Origin: Armatimonadota bacterium
Lineage (GTDB): Bacteria > Armatimonadota > Chthonomonadetes > Chthonomonadales > CAJBBX01
Length of the DNA stretch: 50,634 bases
Direction of reading: 5' to 3'
NCBI GenBank assembly: GCA_026392115.1
Contig: JAPLCQ010000105.1
Location: 1 to 50,634 of the forward strand
The position numbers were made by a program, and so were the translations under genes. Under the pieces are notes generated by a model that searched no databases, was not told the DNA's origin, and saw only the letters and a list, made by a program, of their open reading frames with translations. Shown piece after piece: positions 9,039 to 19,855 of the stretch; position 1 is the stretch's first letter; each line of letters begins with the position of its first letter.

Positions 9039-9086
9039 GGTGGGCGTGTCCCTTCGTGGCGTCGGGCGGCTCCGCAGGTGCGTAGG

Positions 9087-9830
9087 CTAGGCCGCTCCGG
9101 GCGAATACTGGCGAAACGTGATGCCGGAACCAAGGTTACCCTCGAAGCGGCCCACGACGTTTGCACCGCGCGTTACTGTACCCGTTACGCTACCCGACAC
9201 GTCGATGCGCAGCCGGCCGACGTTGCCCCGGTTGTCCGAGACATTGGCCGTACCGTGCACCTGCGTGCGCGGCCCCGTCACCTGGATCAGGTTCGACGTG
9301 AACTCGAGATCGGACTCGATGCTGGCGACATAACCGTTCTCAAATCGGATCGAGACGGTATCCGGCGTGCGCATGTTGACCTTCGGCCCCGCGAACTTCG
9401 AGGAGATCAGTCGCCGGCTGCCGCTGACGCGAGCCACTCCCGGCGCGTCCATCTCGAACTGCCACCGAGGCTCCGGCTCCGGCGCCGTCGTGATGACGCT
9501 CGCCTGTCCCACCCCTTTGTGCGCCTTCACCTTGCGTTCAAACCCAACGCTGTCGACCGTTGGAGGACCGGCGATGCCCGCGGCCGACTGGTGCGCCACG
9601 TTGATCAGGTACGCGGTGCACGCGGCCAGGGCCGCCTCGCTCTCGTCCTCGGTGTAGCCGGCCGCAATGTCCAGTTGCTGGCTGTCCAGCAGAGCCTCAC
9701 CCAGCCGCTCTGCCGCGTTGATCCTCTTGCTGCCCACGTAGCGGGCGCCCGCCGTGGCTACCGCTGCGCCGCCTGCGGCCACTGCCGCCACGGCCAGCCG
9801 CCTGAGAACGCTACCTAGTATCGCTGCCAT
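9087..9830 (-). CDS. Hypothetical exported or membrane-anchored protein
   Basis: Unrecognised 247-residue protein. An N-terminal hydrophobic alanine-rich segment (about residues 12-32) looks like a signal sequence or single membrane anchor. The next ~90 residues are polar and probably helical. From about residue 125 the sequence turns beta-rich, with alternating strands (VNMRTPDTVSIRF, TSNLIQVTGPRTQVHG, LRIDVSGSVTGTVT), as in adhesin-like or LptA/OstA-like beta structures; no family is claimed. GGAGG lies seven bases before ATG 9830. It sits between an ABC permease and purM on the same strand. Confidence 0.7.
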   Translation of the reverse strand: MAAILGSVLRRLAVAAVAAGGAAVATAGARYVGSKRINAAERLGEALLDSQQLDIAAGYTEDESEAALAACTAYLINVAHQSAAGIAGPPTVDSVGFERKVKAHKGVGQASVITTAPEPEPRWQFEMDAPGVARVSGSRRLISSKFAGPKVNMRTPDTVSIRFENGYVASIESDLEFTSNLIQVTGPRTQVHGTANVSDNRGNVGRLRIDVSGSVTGTVTRGANVVGRFEGNLGSGITFRQYSPGAA

Positions 9831-9843
9831 CGTGATGCCTCCA

Positions 9844-9878
9844 TGTCCGTCGACCGAAACGTATCCGATAGACGGACA
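9844..9878 (-). terminator. Weak inverted repeat after the ABC permease gene
   Basis: TGTCCGTC (9844-9851) pairs with GACGGACA (9871-9878) across a 19-nt loop, between the permease stop (9913) and the next start (9830). It could be an intrinsic terminator or mRNA processing hairpin; there is no T-run. Confidence 0.3.
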
Positions 9879-9912
9879 GGCCCCACCATCGGTTTCCTAC
9901 GCTCGCGGGCGC

Positions 9913-11262
9913 CTACAGGTCGCGCCTGCGGAACCAGACCATGGCCAGGAGGGCCGCCAGCGCCGATGGGCAACCGAACCCCAGCAGGTACTTCCAGACG
10001 GCAACCTGAGCGTGCGTGAGGGCACTGCCCTTGGGGCGCATTTCCACGCCGGTTGCGCTTCGGACGTTGGTCATCGTGACCCGTACGGGCGACTCGCGGT
10101 CCAACGCCAGTCCGGCCAGCAGGACTTGCCGCGTCTTGGGTCGGTAGATCGCCTGCCGCACGGCGAGGGTCTTGCCGGGCGGTGACTCGACCAGGTAGTT
10201 GGCGGCGACGTCTGCCTCGTCCGGATCGAGTTCGGTGTTCATGTCCAGGCGAATGCTCGTATCGGTGAGCGTGCAATCCATGATGGCCGGCGCGGGCCCC
10301 TTCCTCAGCGGTTTGGCGCCTGTGGCCTTTTTGGCCGGTTCTGAGCCCTGGACGACTACACGGCTGACTTCGGAGGCGGCGCTGAGCGGTGAGCCGCCCT
10401 TGTCGCGGATGCCTCGCAGTGTGACCGTGACGTTGGCGCCTTCCTTCAGAGTGAGGCCACCCAGGATGGCGGAGTTGGCGGTCGCATCGTAGGTCACCGC
10501 TGAAGCGGGGGCCAGTGCGCCGTCGGGCGCCTCCAGCGAGTAGCTCTCCGGGGCCTCCACGGCGGCAGGGTCCATCTTCTTCGAGAAGTAGACCGTGAGG
10601 GAGCGGGTGTCGGCGGTCACCTGCACAACCTGCGGGGCGTTGAGGTCCTTGAGCATCAGCGGTAGGTTGCGGGCAAGGCTTGCCGGCGCCAGATAGTCCG
10701 CGCCCAGGAACGCGAAGATTGGCGACGCGACGTACCAGAGCAGGAAGACGCCGATCACGGCGAAGACGGTGTTGTTCGATGCCACGCTGAACGCTACGCC
10801 CAGCGTGACGAGCAGGACCAGCGCAAGGGCCACGACGCCGAGCCCGGTCAGGATGGTCGCAGGCGTCATATCGTTGGCCGCGTAGCGCCAGCAGACCAGC
10901 GCCGCGGTGCCCCCAAAGAGTGCGTAGACGGCCAGCACGGTACCCATGCGCGACAGGAGCTTGGCGCCGATGTACTGGGTACGTGTGCAGGCCCGGCTCA
11001 GGATGCCGTCGGTCACCATGTCCGACTCGGCCGAAACGGAGCCTGCGCTCAGGAAGATGACGAAGGTGCTCCAGACGAACAGGAAGCCCTGGAGGCTCAT
11101 GGAGAGCACCAGCGAGGCTGGTATGGCGCCGCTGCGGCCACTGGCAAGGGCGCCCGACAGCGTCAGCAGTTCGCTGACGGCCAGTGCGATGAGCCAGCCC
11201 CGAAAGACCCAGGTGCGTCCGAGAGAGCTGAGGTCAGCTTTGCACAGCGCCGACAGCGCCAT
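9913..11262 (-). CDS. ABC-2-type exporter permease with two embedded Ig-like domains
   Basis: A 449-residue permease paired with the ATPase gene just upstream. Five or six hydrophobic helices fill residues 20-190 (for example RGWLIALAVSELLTLSGALA, 141-158 and 166-186), and one helix ends the protein (about 422-443, then FRRRDL). Between them lies a ~230-residue soluble insert. Its two halves (about 209-304 and 325-410) each read like SbsA/Big_5 Ig-like domains, with LTVYFSKKMDPA...YSLEAPDG and IRLDMNTELDP...NYLVESPPG, both followed by L...V.VT. The insert should be extracytoplasmic. ATG 11262 overlaps the ATPase stop by 29 nt. The substrate is unknown. Confidence 0.82.
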   Translation of the reverse strand: MALSALCKADLSSLGRTWVFRGWLIALAVSELLTLSGALASGRSGAIPASLVLSMSLQGFLFVWSTFVIFLSAGSVSAESDMVTDGILSRACTRTQYIGAKLLSRMGTVLAVYALFGGTAALVCWRYAANDMTPATILTGLGVVALALVLLVTLGVAFSVASNNTVFAVIGVFLLWYVASPIFAFLGADYLAPASLARNLPLMLKDLNAPQVVQVTADTRSLTVYFSKKMDPAAVEAPESYSLEAPDGALAPASAVTYDATANSAILGGLTLKEGANVTVTLRGIRDKGGSPLSAASEVSRVVVQGSEPAKKATGAKPLRKGPAPAIMDCTLTDTSIRLDMNTELDPDEADVAANYLVESPPGKTLAVRQAIYRPKTRQVLLAGLALDRESPVRVTMTNVRSATGVEMRPKGSALTHAQVAVWKYLLGFGCPSALAALLAMVWFRRRDL

Positions 11263-12250
11263 CACCTGCCGGCGCCATCTCGCTGTAGGCCCTTGAGAAC
11301 CCATTGGCTTGGTCAGCCTCCAGTAGCTGTAGGAAGGCGTCTTCCGTCTGTGCCCGGGCGGACGTGACGGAGAGGACCTCGAGCTCGTGCCGTGTGGCCA
11401 GCGCGAGCAGCGACGCCAGCGGCTCGGCGAGCGTGGCGTCGGGATCAAGGGCCACCGAGACCCACGCACCCGTGCGCTGGACCGCCCGCACAGGTCCCAG
11501 CACGCGCGCTTCGGCCTCCCACGACGCGAGCTGGGCCTCGGGGCCGTCAAGCTCGACTTCGATCGTGTTCCGTCCGATCGTGCGCTTCAGGTCCGCCACC
11601 GATCCGCAGTAGATCACCTTGCCGTCGTGCATGATGCCCACGTGGTCGCAAACGCGGTCAATATCGGACAGGATGTGCGACGAGACGATGATCGTCTTCT
11701 CGAGCCCGAGTTCGCGAATAAGGTCCAGCGTGTACTTCCGAGCCGCGGGATCCAGGCCGGCTGTCGGCTCATCCCAGATCAGCAGCTCGGGGTCGTTCAT
11801 CAGCGCGGCGGCGATGCCGAGACGCGTCGTCATGCCCGTGGAGAGCGTCTTGATGGGCTGCGCCGCAGCGCCGAGAAGATCCACCGCACGGAGCAGGGCC
11901 GCCAGTCGCGGCTTGCGAAGACCGGAGTCCATGCCGAAAAGCTGCCCCACGAGGTCGAGGTAGCCGATAGGCGTCAGGGTCGGCGGGAACTTCGGGTTGG
12001 TGGGCAGGTACCCGATGCGCTGTCGGACGTTGGCGGCGTTCGGGGTGACACGTTCGCCGAAGAGGGTCACGGAACCCGCAGTGGGCAACTGCAGGCCCAT
12101 GACGAGTTTCAGCATCGTCGTCTTGCCGGCGCCGTTGGGACCCAGCAAGCCGAACACCCAGCCTGGCTCAACGGCCAGGTTGACGCCGTTCACCGCGATG
12201 AGCCGGTTGTTGTAAATCTTGGTCAGGTTGCTTGTCTGAAGGAGTGCCAC
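11234..12250 (-). CDS. ABC exporter ATP-binding protein
   Basis: A 338-residue ATPase of the ABC-2/CcmA type, acting in the cytoplasm with the Ig-domain permease encoded next. Walker A is GPNGAGKT, the signature LSTGMTTRLGIA, Walker B LLIWDEPTAGLDP, and the switch histidine SSHILSD. About 80 residues after the nucleotide domain are variable, as in this family. The open frame extends to 12328 inside purF, but GTG 12250 begins just after the purF stop, with GAGG upstream, and its product starts at the usual LQTSNLTKIY strand. It lies 17 nt behind purF, so cotranscription with purine genes is likely. Confidence 0.92.
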   Translation of the reverse strand: MALLQTSNLTKIYNNRLIAVNGVNLAVEPGWVFGLLGPNGAGKTTMLKLVMGLQLPTAGSVTLFGERVTPNAANVRQRIGYLPTNPKFPPTLTPIGYLDLVGQLFGMDSGLRKPRLAALLRAVDLLGAAAQPIKTLSTGMTTRLGIAAALMNDPELLIWDEPTAGLDPAARKYTLDLIRELGLEKTIIVSSHILSDIDRVCDHVGIMHDGKVIYCGSVADLKRTIGRNTIEVELDGPEAQLASWEAEARVLGPVRAVQRTGAWVSVALDPDATLAEPLASLLALATRHELEVLSVTSARAQTEDAFLQLLEADQANGFSRAYSEMAPAGDGAVGAVQS

Positions 12251-12267
12251 GTGGGCCGCCTCGCTTT

Positions 12268-13749
12268 TCAGGCCGGGAGCGCGGGAAGGTGGTCGATCGG
12301 GTCGCCGCCCTCCGGTGATGGCTCGCACGCGTCCTCCAACATCATCTTGCTGATTCGAACGTGCTCCGGGATGTCGATCGGGTACTTGCCGTCGAAGCAG
12401 GCTCGGCAGAAGCTGTTCTTGTGCATGCCGATTCCTCTGACGACCCCCTCGAGCGAGAGGTAACCCAGCGACGTGGCGCCGATCATCCGTCGGATGTCCT
12501 CGACGGAGTGCTTGTGGGCCACGAGTTCATCTTGGTCGGCCATGTCGATCCCGTAGTAGCAGGGGTACTTCACGGGTGGCGAACTGATGCGGACGTGGAC
12601 CTCCTTGGCTCCGGCGTCGAAGAGCATTCGGACCAGCTTGCCCGTGGTGTTGCCGCGCACAATCGAGTCGTCCACCATGACCACGCGCCGACCGTCCAGC
12701 ACATCGCGTAGCGGCGTGTACTTGAGCTTGGCGCCTAGCTCGCGCATGCGCTGGTCGGGCTGAATGAAGGTGCGCTGGATGTAGCGGTTCTTCACCACGC
12801 CTTCGCTGTAGGGCAGGCGGGCCGCTTCGGCGTAACCCAGAGCAGCGGGAATGGCCGAGTCGGGGATGGGCATGACGATCTGCGCGCCCGGCGCCGGGTG
12901 CTCGCGCGCCAACTCCTGTCCCATGCGGCGGCGGGCCTGATGCAGCGTACGGTCGAAAATCCGGCTGTCGGGTCGGGCGAAATAGATGAACTCGAAGATG
13001 CAGGTGGCGTGGCGGGCCGTGGGCACGACCTGTGACTCGACCACGCCCTTGTCGTCGATGGAGACCATTTCGCCCGGCTCGATCTCACGGACGAACTGGG
13101 CGCCGGTGACGTTGAGCGCACAGGTCTCCGAGGCGACCGCGTAGGCCGATGGGCCGATCCGTCCCAGCGACAGGGGCCGGATGCCGTGGGGGTCGCGTAC
13201 CGCGATGAGCCGGTCCTTGGTGAGTACCACCAGCGAGTAGGCGCCCGAGACCCGGCCCATCATGGTCCGAATGGCGTCCTCGATGGAGCCTGTCCAGCAC
13301 TCGGCCAGAATACGCGCGATGACCTCGCTGTCGTTGGTCGTATCGAACTGCGTTCCCTCGTTGGTCATCTTGTCGCGGAGGGCTTGCGTGTTGACCAGGT
13401 TGCCGTTGTGGGCAACCGCAATCTGTCCGGCGGGCGCCGTGAGCAGGATCGGCTGGGCATTGCGAACGACGGCGGAACCCATGGTCGAGTAGCGCGTGTG
13501 GCCGATGGCGATGTGACAGGGGCGGAAGCGCTTGAGGCGGCGCTCGTCGAAGACCTGCGTGACGAGACCCATCTCTTTGTGAACCCGAACGGTGGCGTCG
13601 TCGGCTACAGCGATGCCGGCGCTCTCCTGTCCACGGTGCTGCAGGGCGAAAAGACCGAAGTACGTGGTGCGGGCGACGTCCTCGCCGCGGCCAAACACGC
13701 CGAAGACGCCGCACTCATCGTGCACGCCGTCCTGTCGCCACGAATCCAT
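12268..13749 (-). CDS. purF: Amidophosphoribosyltransferase
   Basis: A 493-residue PurF, the committed step of purine synthesis (PRPP plus glutamine to phosphoribosylamine). Cys13 in DECGVFGV is the glutaminase nucleophile, so a 12-residue propeptide is probably removed. The PRPP loop is VVMVDDSIVRGNTT. The four cysteines that ligate a 4Fe-4S cluster in the Bacillus enzyme all appear conserved: ATCIFEFIYF, KYPCYYGIDM and the pair in FCRACFDGKYP. This is therefore the Fe-S, AMP/GMP-feedback type. It starts 2 nt after the purL stop. Confidence 0.97.
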   Translation of the reverse strand: MDSWRQDGVHDECGVFGVFGRGEDVARTTYFGLFALQHRGQESAGIAVADDATVRVHKEMGLVTQVFDERRLKRFRPCHIAIGHTRYSTMGSAVVRNAQPILLTAPAGQIAVAHNGNLVNTQALRDKMTNEGTQFDTTNDSEVIARILAECWTGSIEDAIRTMMGRVSGAYSLVVLTKDRLIAVRDPHGIRPLSLGRIGPSAYAVASETCALNVTGAQFVREIEPGEMVSIDDKGVVESQVVPTARHATCIFEFIYFARPDSRIFDRTLHQARRRMGQELAREHPAPGAQIVMPIPDSAIPAALGYAEAARLPYSEGVVKNRYIQRTFIQPDQRMRELGAKLKYTPLRDVLDGRRVVMVDDSIVRGNTTGKLVRMLFDAGAKEVHVRISSPPVKYPCYYGIDMADQDELVAHKHSVEDIRRMIGATSLGYLSLEGVVRGIGMHKNSFCRACFDGKYPIDIPEHVRISKMMLEDACEPSPEGGDPIDHLPALPA

Positions 13750-13751
13750 GC

Positions 13752-16007
<2,256 letters not shown>

Positions 16008-16060
16008 CTCAAGACTCCTTGTGGCGCGCGAAATCGCTTCAACCAGGACGAATCCGAACT

Positions 16061-16084
16061 GCCGCGGGACCAGTCTCCCGCGGC
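16061..16084 (-). terminator. Hairpin between murJ and purL
   Basis: A perfect 9-bp stem GCCGCGGGA/TCCCGCGGC with a 6-nt loop, 47 nt after murJ and 54 nt before the purL start, all on the minus strand. Probably terminates anmK-murJ; no T-run follows, so a leader structure for purL is also possible. Confidence 0.5.
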
Positions 16085-16130
16085 ATGCGAGTCAGGAGTA
16101 TACCGCAGCCTTTGCCGCCGGGGCCGGTCG

Positions 16131-17771
16131 TCAGGCCTTAGCGGCGCCGCCGCGCCGGCCGCGTCGAGCGCGGAGCATGCGCAGGATCTGGCTGGTTTCA
16201 TCCATCCTCAGGGCAAAGGCCGCACCAAGATAGACGCCGACGAAGACGCCTCCGCCCGCCAACAACCTGAGCAAGGCGCCGAGTTTCACCGCGGCAAGGC
16301 CGGCGCCGATCGCGGGCACGAGATCGAGCAGTCGTAGGGCGCCCCAGCCGGCGAAGCCCGCCGCCGCGCTGGCCGCGCAGATCAGCGCGGCCGACCTGAC
16401 GATGCCTGCCGCGCCGATGCCCGACAGCCGGCGCGAAAGGACCGTACCCATGGCCAGCATGTGCACCGTAGCGGCTACCGTGGTGGCCAGCGGCAGGCCG
16501 ACGATTCCCAGGTGGAGGCCGTTCATGAAGAAGAGGTTCGTCGGGATGAAGATGAGCGTCACCACCGTGCCCACGACCACGGGCGTCACCGTGTCCTGCA
16601 GGGCGTAGAACCCGCGGCTCAGCACTCCTTGCGCCGCCCAGGCGAACAGGCCGATGGAGTAGTAGGTGAGCGCGACAACCACCATATCTGTGTCGGTCTG
16701 GCGGAAAACGCCGTGCTGCAACCAGAGCGCAATGGCCGGATGGGCCAGCAGCACAAGGCCCACCGAACTGGGGATCGTCAGGAACAGCACGAACCTCATG
16801 CCCTGGTTCACCGTGCTGCGCATGCCGCCGAAGTCCTTGCGGGCGGCCTGCGCTGCCATGGTGGGGAAGATGGCGATGGCCAGCGCTTGCCCAAAGATGC
16901 CCAGCGGGGCCTGCATCAACAAGGCGCCGCGCTGAAGCGCCGAAACGGGGCCTTGCCCCAGCGATGAGGCGAATATCTTGTTGAACAGCATGCTCACCTG
17001 CGGCAGGGCGATGCCGAAGATCACGGGGAGCATCAGCTTCCACACGCGCATCACGTCTGGGTCGCGCCACGCCAGCGAGGGCGTGAAGCGCATGCCGAGT
17101 CGGCGCACGCCGATCAACTGGATCACGAAGTTGCCGATGATCGCGCCGCCCAGTGCGCCCCAGCAGAGGCCCTCGGGTCCCAGCGCCGATCCCAGCGCCA
17201 TGCCGCCGACGATAATACCGATATTGTAGATGTTGGGGCCTAACGAGGGAACAAGGAACTTGCCGTGCGCCTGCTGCGCGCCCATCATCAGTCCGCCAAG
17301 AAAGAAGCAGAGCTGGGCCGGCAGCACGATCCGCGTCAGGCGAACCGTTTCGGGGATCAGCTTCGGCGCGAATCCATAGCTTGTGAGCCGTACCAACTGG
17401 GAGGCCAACAGCTCGCCGGCGACCACCACGACGGAGACCACGAGGAACATCACGCAGGCCACCGTGCTGAAGATGCGCCACGCTTCATGCCGCCGGCCCA
17501 GCGTGATCTTCTCGGTGAAGACGGGGATGAATGCGGAGGAGAGCGCTCCGCCGGCAATGAGGTAGAAGAGCAGGTCGGGAACGTTGAACGCGGCGTAATA
17601 GACGTCGGAGCCCGCGCCCTGGCCGAACTTGCCGGAAATGATGGCGTCGCGCACGAAGCCGAGGACGCGGCTCGCGAACATGGACACCATCATGACGGCG
17701 GCGGCGCCCGCCATGCGCCTGCTGGTGTCGTTGCGGCCCGATTGCTGGGCGGCCTCGGTAGTCTCGCTCAT
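16131..17771 (-). CDS. murJ: Lipid II flippase MurJ (MviN)
   Basis: A 546-residue polytopic membrane protein of the MOP superfamily that flips lipid II across the cytoplasmic membrane. The N-terminus carries the family pattern MMVSMFASRVLGFVRDAIIS followed by FGQG and FNVPDLLFYLIAGGALSSAFIPVF. About 14 hydrophobic helices follow, and the tail is arginine-rich (MLRARRGRRGG). Size is usual for MurJ. It begins 12 nt after the anmK stop, so a peptidoglycan pair is encoded together. Confidence 0.95.
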   Translation of the reverse strand: MSETTEAAQQSGRNDTSRRMAGAAAVMMVSMFASRVLGFVRDAIISGKFGQGAGSDVYYAAFNVPDLLFYLIAGGALSSAFIPVFTEKITLGRRHEAWRIFSTVACVMFLVVSVVVVAGELLASQLVRLTSYGFAPKLIPETVRLTRIVLPAQLCFFLGGLMMGAQQAHGKFLVPSLGPNIYNIGIIVGGMALGSALGPEGLCWGALGGAIIGNFVIQLIGVRRLGMRFTPSLAWRDPDVMRVWKLMLPVIFGIALPQVSMLFNKIFASSLGQGPVSALQRGALLMQAPLGIFGQALAIAIFPTMAAQAARKDFGGMRSTVNQGMRFVLFLTIPSSVGLVLLAHPAIALWLQHGVFRQTDTDMVVVALTYYSIGLFAWAAQGVLSRGFYALQDTVTPVVVGTVVTLIFIPTNLFFMNGLHLGIVGLPLATTVAATVHMLAMGTVLSRRLSGIGAAGIVRSAALICAASAAAGFAGWGALRLLDLVPAIGAGLAAVKLGALLRLLAGGGVFVGVYLGAAFALRMDETSQILRMLRARRGRRGGAAKA

Positions 17772-17783
17772 ACTGCGGGAAGT

Positions 17784-18980
17784 CTACCAGATGGGTCGGC
17801 GTGCGCCGGGCGTGACGCTGCCCAGAATGGCCGGTCCCGAGGCCCCGGTAGCGGTGGGGACATTCCCCGGCAGGCCCCAAAGCGTCAGTGCGCCCAGCAC
17901 GGCGAATGCCGCAGCCTCCTTCGTCGACGCGTCGATACCCAGGGCGTCGGACGTGGTCACGACTGAGGTGTCGAGGTTCCTGCGCAAGCACGCCATCAGG
18001 CTCGGGTTTCGGGCGCCCCCGCCGCAGGCAACCACCTGCGCCCCGGCGCCGAAGCCGGGCAACCAACGCCGGTAGGCATCGGCGATACTCCGGGCCGTCA
18101 GCTCCGTGAGGGTCGCGACAAGATCGGGCCCGAGGATCCCAAGCGACGCGCTCAGCGGAAGCACGGCCCGCCGTAAGTACGCCGCGCCGAAGGCCTCGCG
18201 GCCCGTGCTCTTTGGCGGCGGCGTTGCATAGAACGGCATCGCCTCGATGAGCCGGCGCACCATGGCCTCGCTCGGCCGCCCGGCGGCGGCGAGGCGGCCA
18301 TCCATGTCGAAAGCCTGGTCGCCGGCAGACACGTGCTGCGCGGCCGCATCGATCAGCATGTTGCCCGGCCCCGTGTCGAACGCCACGATGTCACCGACCG
18401 TCCCGCCACGCCGCAGCCAGGTCACGTTGCCGATCCCGCCAATGTTCTGGACGGCCCGATCAACATGGTCCGCGCTCATGGTGAGCCAGTCGACCATGGG
18501 CACCAGGGGCGCGCCCTGACCGCCGAGCGCCATATCGGCCGAACGGAAGTCGGAGACCACGGTGCAGCCGGTCGCGGCGGCGATCAGCGCCGGGTTGCCG
18601 AGTTGCAGCGTGCCGCGGCAGGTCTGGCCGCCAAATGCCACGGGCTCCGGCTGGTGCCAGACCGTCTGGCCGTGGCTTCCGATGACGTTCACGTCGGCCA
18701 AGTCCACGCCTGCGTCGGCGCAGAGGTCGACCGCCGCCTGTCCGAATGCGTGGCCAAGGGCCTGATGCAGGGCGCAGAGCCGGTCGGCGCCGTAGTCGCC
18801 TCGAACGCATGCGGCCAGAATCTCGGAGCGCAGTGCGGGAGGATGGGGGACGGACCGTGCGGCCAGGACATCCAGCGGAGCGCCGCGACGGAGCCGTACC
18901 CGGACCAGTGCGGCGTCGATTCCGTCGGCGGATGTGCCCGACATGAGCCCTATCGCCAGGACCGAGCCGTTACCGCTCAT
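17784..18980 (-). CDS. anmK: Anhydro-N-acetylmuramic acid kinase
   Basis: A 398-residue AnmK, which hydrolyses and phosphorylates 1,6-anhydroMurNAc to MurNAc-6-phosphate in cell-wall recycling. The ATP-binding opening IGLMSGTSADGIDAALV, the catalytic segment IGSHGQTVWHQPE, QNIGGIGNVTWL, DTGPGNMLID and the C-terminal ACGGGARNPSLM are all present. Length fits the family (about 370-400). It starts at ATG 18980, divergent from the fmdB-type gene, and is followed by murJ. Confidence 0.96.
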   Translation of the reverse strand: MSGNGSVLAIGLMSGTSADGIDAALVRVRLRRGAPLDVLAARSVPHPPALRSEILAACVRGDYGADRLCALHQALGHAFGQAAVDLCADAGVDLADVNVIGSHGQTVWHQPEPVAFGGQTCRGTLQLGNPALIAAATGCTVVSDFRSADMALGGQGAPLVPMVDWLTMSADHVDRAVQNIGGIGNVTWLRRGGTVGDIVAFDTGPGNMLIDAAAQHVSAGDQAFDMDGRLAAAGRPSEAMVRRLIEAMPFYATPPPKSTGREAFGAAYLRRAVLPLSASLGILGPDLVATLTELTARSIADAYRRWLPGFGAGAQVVACGGGARNPSLMACLRRNLDTSVVTTSDALGIDASTKEAAAFAVLGALTLWGLPGNVPTATGASGPAILGSVTPGARRPIW

Positions 18981-19032
18981 GCGAGAGCAAGGCCTCAGAG
19001 CGGACCGACGGGAACCCGGGCGGGGTGTGGTC

Positions 19033-19041
19033 TGCTATAAT
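19033..19041 (+). promoter_or_regulatory. Extended -10 promoter of the fmdB-type gene
   Basis: TGCTATAAT is an extended -10 element with perfect TATAAT at 19036-19041, 37 nt before the GTG start; no good -35 lies upstream, which fits an extended -10 promoter. Confidence 0.6.
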
Positions 19042-19078
19042 CCTGTGATTCAGCAATCCAGTTGGTGAGGTGATAGCC

Positions 19079-19378
19079 GTGCCAGTGTATGGGTACGAGT
19101 GTACGCGCTGCAAGGCCACGTTCGAGGTCACGCAGCGCATGTCGGACGCTCCGTTGACCGAGCATGATGATTGCGGCGGCGCCCTGCGGAAGCTCGTCTT
19201 CCCTGTGGGTATCGCGTTCAAGGGCTCCGGTTTCCATGTGAACGATTATGCCCGGAAGAGCAGCACCGTTGCGGGCAAGTCCGAGCCCGAAAAGGCTCCG
19301 GCGGCGGCTCCCGCCAGTACGGAGACCCCGGCAGCTTCCACGCCGGCGCCGTCCACTCCGGCCAAGGCCGCCGAGTAG
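19079..19378 (+). CDS. FmdB-family zinc-ribbon protein
   Basis: A 99-residue small zinc-ribbon protein of the FmdB/CxxC family; the cellular role of the family is unproven (putative regulatory). It opens VPVYGYECTRCKATFEV and has the diagnostic LVFPVGIAFKGSGFHVNDY near residue 45. The second metal knuckle reads EHDDCGG where most relatives have CPxCGG, so one Cys is replaced by His or lost. The C-terminal third is a low-complexity Ala/Pro/Thr/Lys tail. GTG 19079 is preferred over GTG 19070 because GAGGTGA precedes it at good spacing and the product starts at the family N-terminus. Confidence 0.9.
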   Translation: MPVYGYECTRCKATFEVTQRMSDAPLTEHDDCGGALRKLVFPVGIAFKGSGFHVNDYARKSSTVAGKSEPEKAPAAAPASTETPAASTPAPSTPAKAAE

Positions 19379-19400
19379 GAGCTGATCCGGTGGCGCAATC

Positions 19401-19431
19401 AGAACGGGACGCCTCCGTGGCGTCCCGTTCT
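19401..19431 (+). terminator. Intrinsic-type terminator after the fmdB-type gene
   Basis: A perfect 13-bp stem (19401-19413 with 19419-19431) and a 5-nt loop, 22 nt after the stop codon; the 3' arm ends CCCGTTCT. Confidence 0.8.
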
Positions 19432-19671
19432 ACTGTGACTGGTCTGCGCTGGATGCCCGGCGCCGACTTCAGGGGATCACGTCTCCGCGCAACCTACCGC
19501 GGGCGGGGTGGCTCCGGTCCGGTCCCGCTCGGCCACGACCGCGCCGGGGCGGCAGGCCGCATCGTGGAAACACTCACCCATGACATGCAACGGCGCCGGC
19601 GCCGGTAGCCCTTAATGCTCTACCGTTCAGCCGGCGCCGCGGCGCGCCCATACCGAGCCGGGGCGCAGGCG

Positions 19672-19696
19672 AGGCTGACTGAGTGCACATCAGCCT
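19672..19696 (-). terminator. Weak hairpin after the DUF5679-type gene
   Basis: AGGCTGA/TCAGCCT, a 7-bp stem with an 11-nt loop, 21 nt after the stop of the minus-strand small gene. Stem is modest and no T-run follows. Confidence 0.35.
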
Positions 19697-19717
19697 GGCG
19701 CGCCCGAGACAGCCTCA

Positions 19718-19855
19718 CTACTTGCCGATCTTGAACATCTTGGTCCCGCAGGTGGCGCAGGTACCGGTGGTCGCGGGCTTGCCGTTCTTCATCGTGATGC
19801 TGGTGGGATCCTTCATTTCCTTCTTGGCCTTGCACTTGACGCAATAGGCTTCCAT
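19718..19855 (-). CDS. DUF5679-type 45-residue zinc-ribbon protein
   Basis: A 45-residue protein beginning MEAYCVKCKAKKEMKD and ending CATCGTKMFKIGK. Two CxxC pairs (Cys5/8 and Cys33/36) would bind one zinc, with a Lys-rich body between. It matches the pattern I know as DUF5679, small basic zinc ribbons of Chloroflexota and Armatimonadota-like genomes, function unknown. GGAGAGG stands about eight bases before the ATG. The basic charge suggests nucleic-acid or ribosome contact, which is inference. It is monocistronic, transcribed away from sigH. Confidence 0.88.
   Translation of the reverse strand: MEAYCVKCKAKKEMKDPTSITMKNGKPATTGTCATCGTKMFKIGK

Larger units (their letters stand above)
19379..19717. 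other. Intergenic region without a supported gene
   Basis: It contains the terminator at 19401-19431 and a weak hairpin at 19672-19696. A 51-codon frame at 19453-19608 (+), ending in an arginine run, has no Shine-Dalgarno and no recognisable family. I see nothing else in it. Confidence 0.5.

Noticed and set aside
8442-9818. A 458-codon open frame on the plus strand
   Set aside because: It crosses purM and the hypothetical gene antisense, with no family signature; the minus-strand genes have clear motifs.
19453-19608. A 51-codon frame after the fmdB terminator
   Set aside because: No Shine-Dalgarno, Arg-rich end, and no recognised domain; noise is more likely.
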